Source: Quercus robur (lineage: Eukaryota; Streptophyta; Magnoliopsida; Fagales; Fagaceae). Taken from it: a stretch of 64,000 nucleotides of DNA. The stretch covers positions 91,590,862 through 91,654,861 of the forward strand of contig NC_065535.1 in the NCBI RefSeq assembly GCF_932294415.1, in the 5' to 3' direction. Below the pieces are notes generated by a model. The model ran no database searches. It was not told the DNA's origin and was given only the letters and a program-made list of their open reading frames with translations. Positions 23,618 to 35,200 of this stretch are shown in pieces; the stretch's first letter is position 1, and every line of letters begins with the position of its first letter. Made by a program: the position numbers and the translations under genes.

Positions 23618-26600
23618 ATGGCTACCAGTCCAGCATCATTTTCGGATATAGGCAAAAGAGCAAAAGGTATCCCCGATTTGAAACATTTACATATGCCATA
23701 TTCTTGTCTGCATATTGGGCTGTGTATTTGGATAACATGGGTTGTAGAATACAAAATTGTTGTAGTTTCTGTTTTTTTTTTTGACACCCCTGCAAGTTAA
23801 CCAGAAGTTTAGCCAATTCAAATAGTGCAAGCACACTTGAGCAAAGGTGACAGTAGGATGTAACAATTTGGGGTAGCACTAAGTAACATTCACAAAGTTG
23901 GCAACATATGCTACATATTCTTTTACCAGGTATATTGTTAGTTGCATGACATCTAGTGCACCAACTAATGATTTTATTTTTCAAGTTCTGATTAGCAAGA
24001 CCTGGCTTGTCACAGCTAAGTAAATCTGCGTGGATTTGATCTACTGACAAATGTGATGTATCTGTCCTTGAAATAAAGTGATTAATATAGTTGAGTTTGT
24101 CTATGAAGTTTTTTATTCTAGCAGATGGGCTGTGCCCTTATAAGAGGGAGAGTGATTGATGATTGTTACATAATTGGTAGATTTAGGATGTTTTGACATT
24201 GGGTTAGATTTCATTGAGTTTCCAATGGACAAGGTCCTTTAAGTGCATAGAAATTAAAAGAAAAGGGATATATTTAAATCTGCAGTACTTGAGCTAAACT
24301 GGTATAATAGTTAGATGTATCTAAAAAGGTCTGAGCCCTAGCTAATTTTGCAGTTATGATTTTGAATTGTTAGATGCTATCATGGTTTAACATTTAGTAT
24401 TCAAACTTTGCTGTAACATGCTTATTTTGGTTGTGTTTAAATCTTCACTTTTATGCAGACCTCTTGACCAAGGATTACAACTTCGATCACAAGTATACTC
24501 TGTCATTGCAGGGCTCGTCTGGGCTGGTATTGTGTCTGATCCTACTTTCTGCTCTTAAATTCTTTGTTCTGCAGAACTTTGTTTTTCTTTAGGGCAGTTT
24601 GACTGGTTTACTGGGGAGATTGAAACTCTCTGCTTTAATTTGCTATTATATCTGATTCTTTTAAACAATGATTGTGCTATAGGCTTTTGAGTTTATGTAG
24701 GTCTTAGGAATCAGCTAAGATTGATTATTTGTAATGTGTTTTCTATTTCTACCCCCCACCCTTCTCCACTCTCAATTTTAAAGGTAATAAATCAATTAAA
24801 ATTAAATGATGAATCTCAGGAAATTTTTTTAATAAAGTGTCAATCCTCAAGTCAAAAATCTTTAACAGACAGTTCAGTTATGACAATCTGTGTTCATCAG
24901 TTTCAGAGGTATATGAATCCAAGACAGCCAACGAGTGGACAGTTGGGATAATTAAGTCTAGTATGAATTGGCTTCTGATGTATCTCTAGATATTGAGTTA
25001 TCTGTAAATTCTTCACTTCATATTCTTCCTCTTTATGGTGAGGTGAATTTTCTTTTTGATAAATAATATAAAAATAATAATAACTTTGATTGATATGGAA
25101 GAGATACCTTATGGCCAACGAGTTCTAGTTCAAAAGCAATCATCATCCTTTGTAAGAGCAAGGTGGAGGTGAGGTCGTGGGTTCCTGGGAGCATGTGTAA
25201 TTACTAATAAAAAGAATAAAAAATTTTAGAGGAGATATCTCATGTCAAAGTACTCCCAAAGAATTACATTCTAAAGAGAGTCTGTAAAATCTACAATTGA
25301 ATTCATATAACTAGTTCCAAGAGTGCATAACCACTTGAACAATGATCTCAAAAATAAGGACTTCAGCTCAATAACTGAAACCTACACCCCATTAAATGTG
25401 CAGTTGTTCCTCTCCCTTCAAATTACCTACATTAAACATCAGGGGTGAAACTCCAAGCAAAAAGCTTCCATGTTTACCAATTCAACTCCTTCATCCAAAT
25501 AGTAAATCCACTACTCTTTTAGGCATCACCAAATCAACCTGAAACATATAATAAACAAAAGACGACAAAAATGATAAAAAAATTAAAATTAAAATAAACA
25601 AAAGATGACAACAACTGATCAATAATATCACCATTGCATTTGCACATACAACACCACTCCACTAATGTAATGCATCCCCTGTCAAAATCACCCCCCCCCC
25701 CCCCCCCTCCCCACAACACACACACACACACAAAAAAGGCAATCCTTTTCGGAGCCTTATTGCATCAAATACTTTTCCAAGAAAGACTCACTCCATTGGA
25801 ATCTCTAAAAGCCACGTAATATGATCAAACATCAAACTTACTATTGCTATTCAACCTCCACCTCATACGATCAGTACCTTCACAAATTGGTATATTGGAA
25901 TACAATGTATCAAACACGGAGTCCATCTATTCCAATTCCCGATTATTAATCTTCTAATTCTACCCCATGTACCTTTCCTGACCATGTTTGTTATTGATCT
26001 TCTAATTTTCTATGATTAGCACATTTGTTAACATGATTTAGCAGTGTTGAAATGTTTGGATAAATTATTTTTCAATTTGGAAGTTCTCACATGACTAGAG
26101 GATGCAAGTCAGGATTCTGGTTTCCTCAAAGGGAAGAATTTGTGTATGTCAATGAGCTCTGCCACAAATGGTTGTTCTTCCTCCCATATGAATGGGTGGA
26201 CGAGGGTTAGGTCATGGTTTCAAAACCCACTGGTGCATTAGTTACTTACAATCCAAAAGGATTTATGTACTCCAGTCAATGTATTTGCATTTTTATCTGC
26301 TAAGTCTTGATTAGTAAAGCAAATTCATTTCAAGAATGAAGTTCATATCAGTATTTGTCTTGTCAATGGCCTTCATTGCTAAGAGTATTGGTCTCTTCTG
26401 ACTGTTTGTCTCATGTTTTCATTTCTTTGCTGTTGTGATTTTTCTTTTTCTCTCTACATGTTCCTTTCTTCTTCTTTTTTCTCCCTCAATCAATGTTGGC
26501 CATAATTGCTGGCACTTCTGTATTCTGCACATGCATTTCTTTCTAAAGCAGCTTTGAAATAAGTGGTATGGAAGGAAATGGGCAAAATGTAATTAGAAAT

Positions 26601-29600
26601 ATTCCTCCATTTCCTGTATTAGAAATACAGAAAGCCAATGAGCTCTAGCTCAAATGGCACTTCCTTCCCTTTTAAGAACAAGGTGGATGTTTAGATCTTC
26701 ATCCAAGGCATGCTCTATGTATACAGTAAATACTTAATCCAGAATTTGTTTTTATGCTAATAAAATAAAGTTTAATCTTCCTTCCTCTTGCTTATGATGT
26801 TGTGTAATGTACCCATATGCTTAATTTTTTTATGGCAGGGACTAACAGCTACAGGTTTGAAGAGGGATCAAATATTTGTTGGTGACATAAATACCTTGTA
26901 CAAGAGTGGGAAGACTACAGTGGATGTGAAAGTTGATACCTATTCTAATGTAAGTGAGGAGATTCTGTCCTTTATACAAATTTTTGTGGTGTCTTGTAAT
27001 GTTTATAGTGTAATCCATACCCATGGTACTGTTTTCAAGAAACTGGGCATGCCCCATGATTTGCATTTGTGATCTTGACAGATTTAAAGTATTTCATTTA
27101 ACAGGTGTCTACAAAAGTGATCTTGAGTGATATCTTGCCAAGCACCAAAGCTGCCTTTAGCTTCAAGATACCAGATCATAAGTCTGGAAAGGTCAGTAAG
27201 ATGCAATTAACGGAAATGAAATTGGTAAAAATTATGAACAAAAAATATAAAAGAAAAAAAAGGATGATAATCTCATTGTAGAATAATGATTTTTTTTTTT
27301 TTTTTTTAAGTGGTAATCTTTGGGATATTGTTTGTTCTCTATTTTTTCCATGAAATGTTTGTTTACATTGAGTTCTTTCCAGCTTGAGCTCCCAACAATT
27401 TTTAATCTTTTTAGAAGTCATCATGCCCAACCAAGATTCTTAATTTGGGAAGAGTGCCAAAATCAGTATGTGGCTATGTGCTGTTGTCTAAGTGTATTCC
27501 CCATTACCAGAATTCTTATGGGCATTTGTTTGGGGTTGGCATGGTATGGATGGTAATAAAGAAATAAGGAACAGATAAAGGAATAAGGGAATTGGTTGCC
27601 ACAAATTCATGAATTAGGGAAGACCAATTTGCTGGTTCTCTGAGATTATAAAGAATAAAAAATAAGGTTATGATATATATTGGGTCAGGCAGGCTTATTT
27701 TACATTTTATATACAGTGCTTAATTTGAAGCTAGAATGTTGTAAGGTGGTTGACTGTAGTTAAGATAATTATAAACAGTATCCTCTTTTTGCAAAAACTT
27801 TGTAATCTATAATGGTTTCTTCTTGCTTTTGTTCCTTGCAAACAAGGCAAGAATATGGCCAATGAGCTCTACCTCAAATGACACCTTCTTTCCTTGTAAG
27901 GGCAAGGTGAGGATAAGGTCTTGGGTTCAAGACCCACTGGGTGCAAAAAAGGCAAGAAAGTGAATAAATGTGAGAAGATTTTGGATTGCTAAAATCAATG
28001 AGTTGAAACATTATTGGCAATTCTGGATGTCAATTTGCTAGGGCAGTGGTGATTTGTGGGAACTCTGATATAGGATCATTAGATCTTTGGGTTCTAATCT
28101 AGGCATTATGATGTCTAAGTATCATTAGATAACTAGTTTGAGATGCTAGCAGGCAGTCTAAGATGAGAAGCCCTACCCCAGACTCCATATTCATCATAAT
28201 TTGTGATTAGAAGAGGGCATGAGACTTTCATCTCACACGGCTCCTAAGTTATAAAAGAAAGAAGAACTTGTCTTCTTTCCTTTTTTGATTACCTTCCTTG
28301 CGTATGTATAAGATCGAATCCATTCGATTTCTACAAAGGATTACTAATCCTTAACTTTTCGAGGAATCCTTTATCAATGGTTGTGAATGACCTATTTTTC
28401 TCAATCTTTTCGACCTTGGTTCCATAGGAGCAAGTCAGAAAGATTGAGAAATAGAACCATCTGATTTGATTCGTTCTCAATAGCCATGAGATGATCATGG
28501 GCAGTAAAAAGTATAAAATATGATGCGGTGGGGTGGGGTGGGGTGGGAGCCTGTTGGGAGAGAAACTTCTGAATTAGTTCAGCTAGTGTTTGAAATGTGC
28601 ATCTACATTGAAGTTACATATGCAAATAGTCAATTATGAGATTGGGTTAATGGTTGAACAGAGGGTTTCCTTATTTGTCACTGTATTACTAGCATGTGTA
28701 TGTGGATGTAAGGACTGGACGCAAGAGTGTATAGGTTTTTTTTTTTTTTTTTTTTAACTTACCTAACCAACCACTTTCCAATATACCATGATATGTCAAT
28801 AAGGGATTGTTTTACATTGAAAAGTTGTTTTCAGTGAGCTCTAGTTCAAATGGTACCTCCTTCCCTTGTAAGAGGCAGGTGGGTGCATGTGTAACTTACC
28901 AATCAAAAAAAGATTTGAAATGCTGAAGGAGTTTATGGAAAAATCAATCAAAAAAGATTTCAAAGTACAGATGACATTGTGAAAAGAGTAATGAACGTCC
29001 AATGCTTTTATTGTTCTGGAAGCTCCTAATTTGGGATAATCTCAAGTTTTGATTCTTAATGGTAAAATGTCACATTCTGGCATCCTGAAAATATCTGACA
29101 TTTTCTCTACTTTGTATCTCAGCTGGATGTGCAGTACATTCATCCTCATGCAGCAATTGATTCCAGTATTGGCCTGAACCCAACTCCTCTTTTGGAGCTT
29201 TCAGCTGCAATTGGGAGCAAGGATCTCAGTTTGGGTGCTGAAGTAGGATTTGATACCGCTTCTGCTAACTTCACCAAGTACAATGCTGGGATTGGCATGA
29301 ACAGGCCAGATTACTCTGCATCAGTTTTACTGTAAGTTTAGATCAAACCTCACTTTCCTTGTTTTAAAGTATATTTATTCTTAGGGTTAATTGCATCTCT
29401 CCATGCTAAATTATAAGTTCATTTGCAATTTTCACTCTAAATTACATAATTTTGCAATCAACACCATAATTCGAGGTTTATTTAGAATGTCTACCCCACC
29501 ATCCAAATTTAGTGGTAAGATTACAAATTAGGGGGCTGGTTGGGTGGTGAGATCCACTAATGTCAAAGTTTACATATTGGTTTCATTAATTTGCATGTCC

Positions 29601-30485
29601 ACCCAATTAGCCTACTTGTATGTTAATTTTAACATTTATTTTGGATAGTCTGGTGGACACTGGACATTGCAAATTATTCTCAAATTAGCATGTCGATTGC
29701 AAACGTTTATAATTTAGGGTGGACATAACAAATGACCCCATGGCTAGGTGGATAGTCAAAATGTGTGTGTGCACACTAATTTGTTTCAACAAGGACCTTT
29801 TCTGGATTCATGCTTGCATTTTAGGTAACCTACACAAGGCCAGAAAAGGAAATGAGTGTATGTGTATGTGCGTGTGCACTTCTTTGTTTCAACAAGGACT
29901 AATTTGGCAGATAAAATTCAAAAGTATTTATCAGCTTAGATTAAAGCTTTTTACTGTGTCTTTTCTAGAAGCTTATTAAATGTTCTAAACTGATGCTGAG
30001 TAAAGTTAGATAAATGGAATTTCAATAAATCTTAGAAGGTCCTTTTGAGTTTTGTCTGTTTCCTGCTGACATACTAGTTTCTTTTCTTCCCTAACAACAG
30101 TTTCTGGATGGATATATTTTAATTACAAATGCAAGGTTAGTCTTGCTTGTAACCTGGAATATGTGATTGTTTATGCAGGACGGACAAAGGACAGGTACTG
30201 AAGGCATCTTATGTTCATCTTGTGAATCCTGTCAATGGGACAACAGTTGGTGCTGAAATGTCTCACAGATTAAACACCAATGAAAACAGTTTTGCAATTG
30301 GAAGCTCTTATGCACTTGATCAGTTAACTGTGGTAAAAACAAGATTCTCTGACAATGGGAAAGTTGCGATGCTATGTCAGCGTGAATGGAGGCCTAAGTC
30401 ACTGGTTACTTTATCAGCTGAGTATGATTCAAAGGCCAGTAATGCAGCCCCGAAGTTGGGTCTTGCCCTTAGTCTCAAGCCTTGA
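23618..30485 (+). CDS. VDAC4: Mitochondrial outer membrane porin, VDAC4-like
   Basis: Six coding exons: 23618-23666, 24459-24526, 26839-26949, 27105-27191, 29123-29331 and 30179-30485. All have GT-AG borders, the phases match, and the product is 276 residues, the usual plant VDAC length. It begins MATSPASFSDIGKRAKD (the N-terminal amphipathic helix), continues as a 19-strand beta barrel and ends REWRPKSLVTLSAEYDSK...LGLALSLKP, with the eukaryotic porin signature region around YALDQLTVVKTRFSDNGK. Among Arabidopsis porins as I recall them it fits VDAC4 best (SPA.F.DIGKKAKD, KIPDHKSGKLDVQY, SSIGLNPTPLL). VDACs pass metabolites such as ATP and ADP across the mitochondrial outer membrane; Arabidopsis VDAC4 is needed for normal growth. 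The introns hold five sense copies of SINE family A (a sixth is antisense in the leader intron), a poly(C)17 tract and an organelle-derived group II intron piece. Confidence 0.96.
25112..25212 (+). mobile_element. SINE family A copy
   Basis: ggccaacgagttctagttca, then gtaagagcaaggtggaggtg and aggtcgtgggttc, then gcatgtgtaattactaataa. The box-A-like and box-B-like parts are in tRNA order. It lies in VDAC4 coding-region intron 2, sense to the gene. Confidence 0.65.
25691..25707. repeat. Poly(C)17 tract in a VDAC4 intron
   Basis: Seventeen cytosines are followed by tcccc and a (CA)n run. It is the second long poly(C) tract in the window, again inside an intron on the sense strand. Confidence 0.95.
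26147..26262 (+). mobile_element. SINE family A copy, diverged
   Basis: caatgagctctgccacaaat, then gggtggacgagggttaggtc and ggtttcaaaacccactggtg, then tagttacttacaatcc. Sense orientation in a VDAC4 intron. Confidence 0.6.
26632..26765 (+). mobile_element. SINE family A copy, box B eroded
   Basis: gccaatgagctctagctcaa, then atggcacttccttccctttt and aagaacaaggtggatgttta. The 3' part is diverged. Sense orientation, about 75 bp upstream of VDAC4 exon 3. Confidence 0.65.
27850..27950 (+). mobile_element. SINE family A copy
   Basis: ggccaatgagctctacctca, then gtaagggcaaggtgaggata and gtcttgggttcaagacccac, then tgggtgcaaaaaaggc. This copy has the best-preserved box B (gggttcaagaccc). Sense orientation in a VDAC4 intron. 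Confidence 0.7.
28190..28500 (-). other. Organelle-derived insert with group II intron domain V
   Basis: On the minus strand, 28243 down to 28210 reads GAGCCGTGTGAGATGAAAGT then CTCATG, which matches the domain V hairpin of plastid group II introns. The last bases of the expected hairpin are changed. The flanking text up to about 28500 (for example gagatgatcat, tctttcgac-like blocks and the direct copy-like inverted gattgagaaa elements) also has the look of plastid intron sequence. I infer a nuclear insertion of organelle DNA within the VDAC4 intron between coding exons 4 and 5. I cannot say which organelle intron it came from, nor exactly where it ends; it could extend down to about 28060. 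Confidence 0.65.
28830..28915 (+). mobile_element. SINE family A copy, internally deleted
   Basis: cagtgagctctagttcaaat, then ggtacctccttcccttgtaa and gaggcaggtgggtgcatgtg, then taacttaccaatcaaaaaaa. The box B segment is missing. Sense orientation in a VDAC4 intron. Confidence 0.65.
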
Positions 30486-32060
30486 GTACTGGATTGATCA
30501 TGTTCGGCAATTTGAAATTAATACCTTTCAATGTGGCGTATTTCCTTCTCAAGTTCCAAGAGGGTATGTTTTACCCAAATTTTATTTAAATACCAAAGAT
30601 TATTTGCTGTAAGGATGAAATGTGCTTTGAAGCAATGTTAGGGAAGGTGGACCCATTTTTGGGAAAAAGGAAAATTACAATGATATTTACATTTTTTTGT
30701 TCTGATTTTTGAGAATGCAATAGAATGTAGTGCATACTCAGACAGAATTGGTGACTCTCACGGGGATCTCAGCTTTAAATCCCATTTTGAGTATAATGTT
30801 GGTGCCGGAGTTTTCTGGCACAATTTAATAACTGATTTGGTCAATTACTACTATCTAATTTCTAGCTATTTTACTGCGTGAATGATAAGTGTATTTGCGC
30901 GGGTCATGGCAATGATCACGATGTCGTTAATTTGCTACTCATCAACACTGCAGCAAACCCACGAAATCAGCTGGATCTGATTGCTCATCACAGGTTACTG
31001 GCCGGTGGAACACCCATGCCTTGACAATAGGCAAGGAGTTAGCACTTACTAAATCCGAACCCTTCAGGTTAGATGGTAGCGGGCAATAGAAATTTGTTTA
31101 AACCTAACCTGGGGACATGATTTTCACTTGCTTTAGATATATGCAATGAGCTCTCTCACAATGGGTGGGCCCTATCCATTGTGAGTGGCATGTTGCATGC
31201 ATCCCTAATAGGTAATGTTGTCTTTGAATTTTTAATGCAGTTCTCTTACCTTTGTCTATGTCCAGTTAGTTCTAATCCATTCTCCAATAAATGCAAACTT
31301 TTACCCAAATCGACCTAAATTTCATAACCTAATATTTCTGTCACCATTATTAATCCAACTTAAAAATTTAAAAATAAAATAATAAAAAAAAAAAAAGGTG
31401 AGGGAGGGACATTAAAAAAATACTATCATTTATCACTGGACTATCACTTGGAAGTTTTAGAAAGTTTTAGAGCCTCTAAAAAGTGTTCATTTAAAGGCCA
31501 TGATTCAATGTGGAAAAAATATGAGCATTTAGATTTTGCTAACTCATTAACTCTAGTTTAATTTATTTATTCTACTAAAATATGAGCATTTAGATTTTAC
31601 TAACTCATTAACTCTAGTTTAGTTTATTTATTCTACTTTAAATCATGACGTTTAAATGAAGAGTAAATCTAGTGTCACAAATTTTTCCACAACTTTATTA
31701 CGTGGCGATTTATAAGTGATGGAAATAAAATAATGAGTCCATGATTTCATCACTCATAAGTTGCTATATAAAAAAGTTGTGAAAAAATTTGAGACAATGC
31801 ACTTACTCTTAAATGAATTCTCTCCCTTTCAATTTCAATCGAAAGGATCTAAATCAAAGTGTTAAATTGAAGGATCCATATTCTCACCGGATACCCGACC
31901 CAACTTCTTTGTGACGCCTTCAATACCTGTCAACCCCTTGACGACGACGTTTCAAAGTGATTAACACGTTTAAGCTAACAGCAACAGAATTAAATAATAA
32001 AAAGTAACAATTAAAAAAAGAAAAGAAAAAAAGAAAAAGGAAGTTTCAGACTTGAGAGCG
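30486..32060. other. VDAC4 3' region and intergenic stretch
   Basis: The VDAC4 3' untranslated region probably ends before about 30750. The rest is AT-rich with no gene. A 61-bp tandem duplication lies at about 31516-31637 (aaatatgagcatttagattt repeated with two or three differences). Confidence 0.5.
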
Positions 32061-32096
32061 CAAGAGAGTCGCGTACCAAGAAAATTACCGATACCA

Positions 32097-32163
32097 TTGT
32101 CCAATCCAATCCAATCCAATCCCAACGGAATCAACAATGCGAATTCTCTCTCTCACTAGATAG
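32097..32163 (+). promoter_or_regulatory. (CCAAT)4 tract and short upstream ORF before YIP4
   Basis: Four head-to-tail CCAAT units lie at 32101-32120. Directly after, an ATG at 32137 in a good context (caacaatgc) opens an eight-codon frame (MRILSLTR) that ends in TAG at 32161-32163, 62 bp before the YIP4 start. CCAAT units are the NF-Y recognition core. Whether they lie in the promoter or in the leader depends on the unmapped transcription start. Confidence 0.45.
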
Positions 32164-32225
32164 ATAGATCTCCTCACCCATTCCTCACTCCCTCAGATCC
32201 CATTCTCTAAAACCAAAAAGCCAAA

Positions 32226-35200
32226 ATGTCACACAGCGACACCATACCTCTCCACCAATCTTCCCAATCGGACATTGACGAGATCGAGAACCTAATCCAC
32301 GCCAGCGTCCAATCCAGCTCCGCCACCGTCCTCCCCGCCCGTCCCCCAAGTCCGCCGCGCGCTTCCATCCCAATCTCATCCTCTCCTTCTCCTTCTCCCT
32401 CCCCCTTCATCTCCTCCAACCTCCCTCCTCTTCCCCCGACCAATCACAAGGTGCCATCTGTCCCCACCGCCCCTCCCCCGCCTCCCCCTCCCTCTTCCTC
32501 CTCGCGCGGCGTCGCTCCCACCGGGTTCGGACCTGCCCCGAACACCCTCACCGAGCCCGTGTGGGACACGGTGAAGCGGGATCTGTCGAGGATCGTGAGC
32601 AATTTGAAGCTGGTGGTGTTTCCGAATCCCTATAGAGAGGATCCTGGAAAGGCGTTGCGTGATTGGGATCTTTGGGGTCCTTTCTTCTTCATTGTCTTCT
32701 TGGGCCTCGCTCTTTCTTGGTCTGCCTCCGTCAAAAAGGTTTTCATTCCTTTCTCTACTCTTATTATGCTATAAATTTAGTCATTAAATTACCAATAGAT
32801 CGCGTATTATTTGCTATTCAATGCTGCTTTTCGCCTTTGTGGCTTACTTCATCTTAAAATTTGATGGTCGCTAATGTAGCTTACTTGTTCGCTGATAAAT
32901 TATCGATTGTCTCGAGAGCTTAAGCAGTTAGGAAATGGGATATTTGATCATGCAGTGGTTATTCTAATAGTCTTTTGTAATGTGTGGAACGGGTTTTTGA
33001 TATTTTAAATGGGAGGTAGAGCGGAGTAGGGTTTGAACTCAGGATCACTTGCTTGCTTTGATACCACGATAAATTACCAATTGTCCTAAAAGTTTAAGTT
33101 GTTAGGAGATGATAAATTTAATCGTTACTACTTTGCTTGTTCTTCAACTTTATGATTGATGGTCGTTTTCTTTCTTCAGTGACCCGATGTAAACGTACAA
33201 TTTGTTTTGAAAAGAAGTATTCTGTTCTGTGTCTCTGTTGTTTCACTTTAGAACCCTAAAATCCTTTGACCAACTATGTTTTCCAGTTGTCCTATTAAGG
33301 AGCTTGCTTATATTTCAAGTGATAAATGGCATTGCAATTTTTGTTATTGATCTTCTTTTTCTTTTTTCTATGGAAACAATTTTGGGGCATTGAGTTCTTT
33401 GCTTGTTACTCAGCATTTGTAGTTTCTTTCATATTAAACTTAGTAATTTGTGTTGCTAGATGTGGAACTCTTCATCAGGTTTTTGAGTCAGATTGACAGA
33501 GAGAGTGTCTTTTGTATTATACTATCCAAATTGTGCTCATCATGTTCCGTATTGTGTTACATCTTGCCATCTTGGTAATTGGTATTTTATGATACTTAAT
33601 CTACATAAGAATTAGAAATGAATGCATTTGGGAGATGAGATAGATATCAACAAGTAAAAACTTATTAAGTAAGCTCTAGTTTAAATGAAATCTCCTACCC
33701 TAATTCAGCAAGGTGGAGGGTGAAATTGTGGGTTCAAAACCTACTGGTTGCTTGTGTTATTACTGATATAAAAGTAGGACAATATTAGAAAATGATGCTC
33801 AGGATTGTGGTGGCAGTGTAGGTTTACTGATGTGGGTCAGCAAAGGGAATATCATTAGGTTTTGTGGCCTGGCCTGCCTGGGGCTTAATGTAATGGCAGC
33901 TTTGACTTGAGGGATGGGTTTTGTTGTTAGCAAGGGCTTGGCTTTGGCATGGGTTTGTTTTGTTCGTCCAAGCAGATATTGGGAGTTGGGTGGGTTGTGA
34001 GTAGTGGTTTGGAATTTTTGAGGCCATTGCTGGTGGCGGTTGTGCTATGGGTAATAGCATAGCTCTTTAATGGTGATTGGGGCCTTTTTCTGGGTGAGAG
34101 TTTGATAGGGGTGGGGTTGGCTTCTGGGGGCTTTTGGTCACATGTGTAGTGGGTCTTTTTGCTGTGTATGGCTTGGTGATGATTATTTGAATGTGGAGAG
34201 GGGTTTACTGGTTTCTGAGCAGCTAACTACTTTATTGTTGTGTTTTTTCTTCTGCTGCTGCATGTTGATTTCCTATCATGACTGTTACTGCCTTGTTGGT
34301 GGTTGTTGTCTTTGTTATGGAATTGATTGTTTTGGGTGGTAGTTTGGGTTTTATTTGTGGAGAGAAGAAAGGGAGAGAACTATTTTTTATTTACCAAAAA
34401 AAGGGGAAGGGGGAGAGAGAGAGGGATGTGGCTGACAGCTGGAGAAGAAATAGAAGAGAGGAGAGAATAAAAAGGGGATTGCCACGTCAGATAAAAAATG
34501 GCACGCTTTCTGTTAGGGGTTTGACTTACCTCCAATACTTTTTTAACTGAAATCTCCTTTTGTTTTAATGAGAAACTACCACATCACCTACTAACTAAAT
34601 AAAAGGTGGAGCTTAAAGCCCACTACCACTTGCTATTGTGCATTTAAAACAAAACGAGACCTACAGTAAAAAAGTACTGGAGGTAAGCCAAACCCTTCTG
34701 TTAGCCACTTCTGCTAGAAAAGCAATGGTAGATAGATGAAAGGAGTAATTGTCACATATGAAATATTTTAGGTATGTAATGGTAACATTTTGAATTTTTG
34801 TAATCTTAGAACCTAAATGTGTTATTCATCTATCGTACCCCCTGTATTCTTGATGTATAAGTTCTCATCAATAAAACTTACTACTAGCAAAAAAAAAAAA
34901 AAAAATGTACTTTTCAAATTTCAATGACTAAAACTTCTAACCAATTGGTTGACTTCTTGTCGAAAACTGTATCTCTATCATTTTCTATAACTCATTATTA
35001 AAATTACTTTTTTTTTTTTCTAGATGTATCACAAATTTTTCAATATACATTGGTCAAAGCCAGACATATTTTTGTCATTGAAGATTACTGTTGGCCTGAA
35101 TTGCACAGTTGCCTGTTTGCATTCAATACTTCTTTTCTGTATTTGTTCTAATGAAGAAAGATTTCTGGCTTATTTGATTATGGAGCCTGTAATTATGCTA

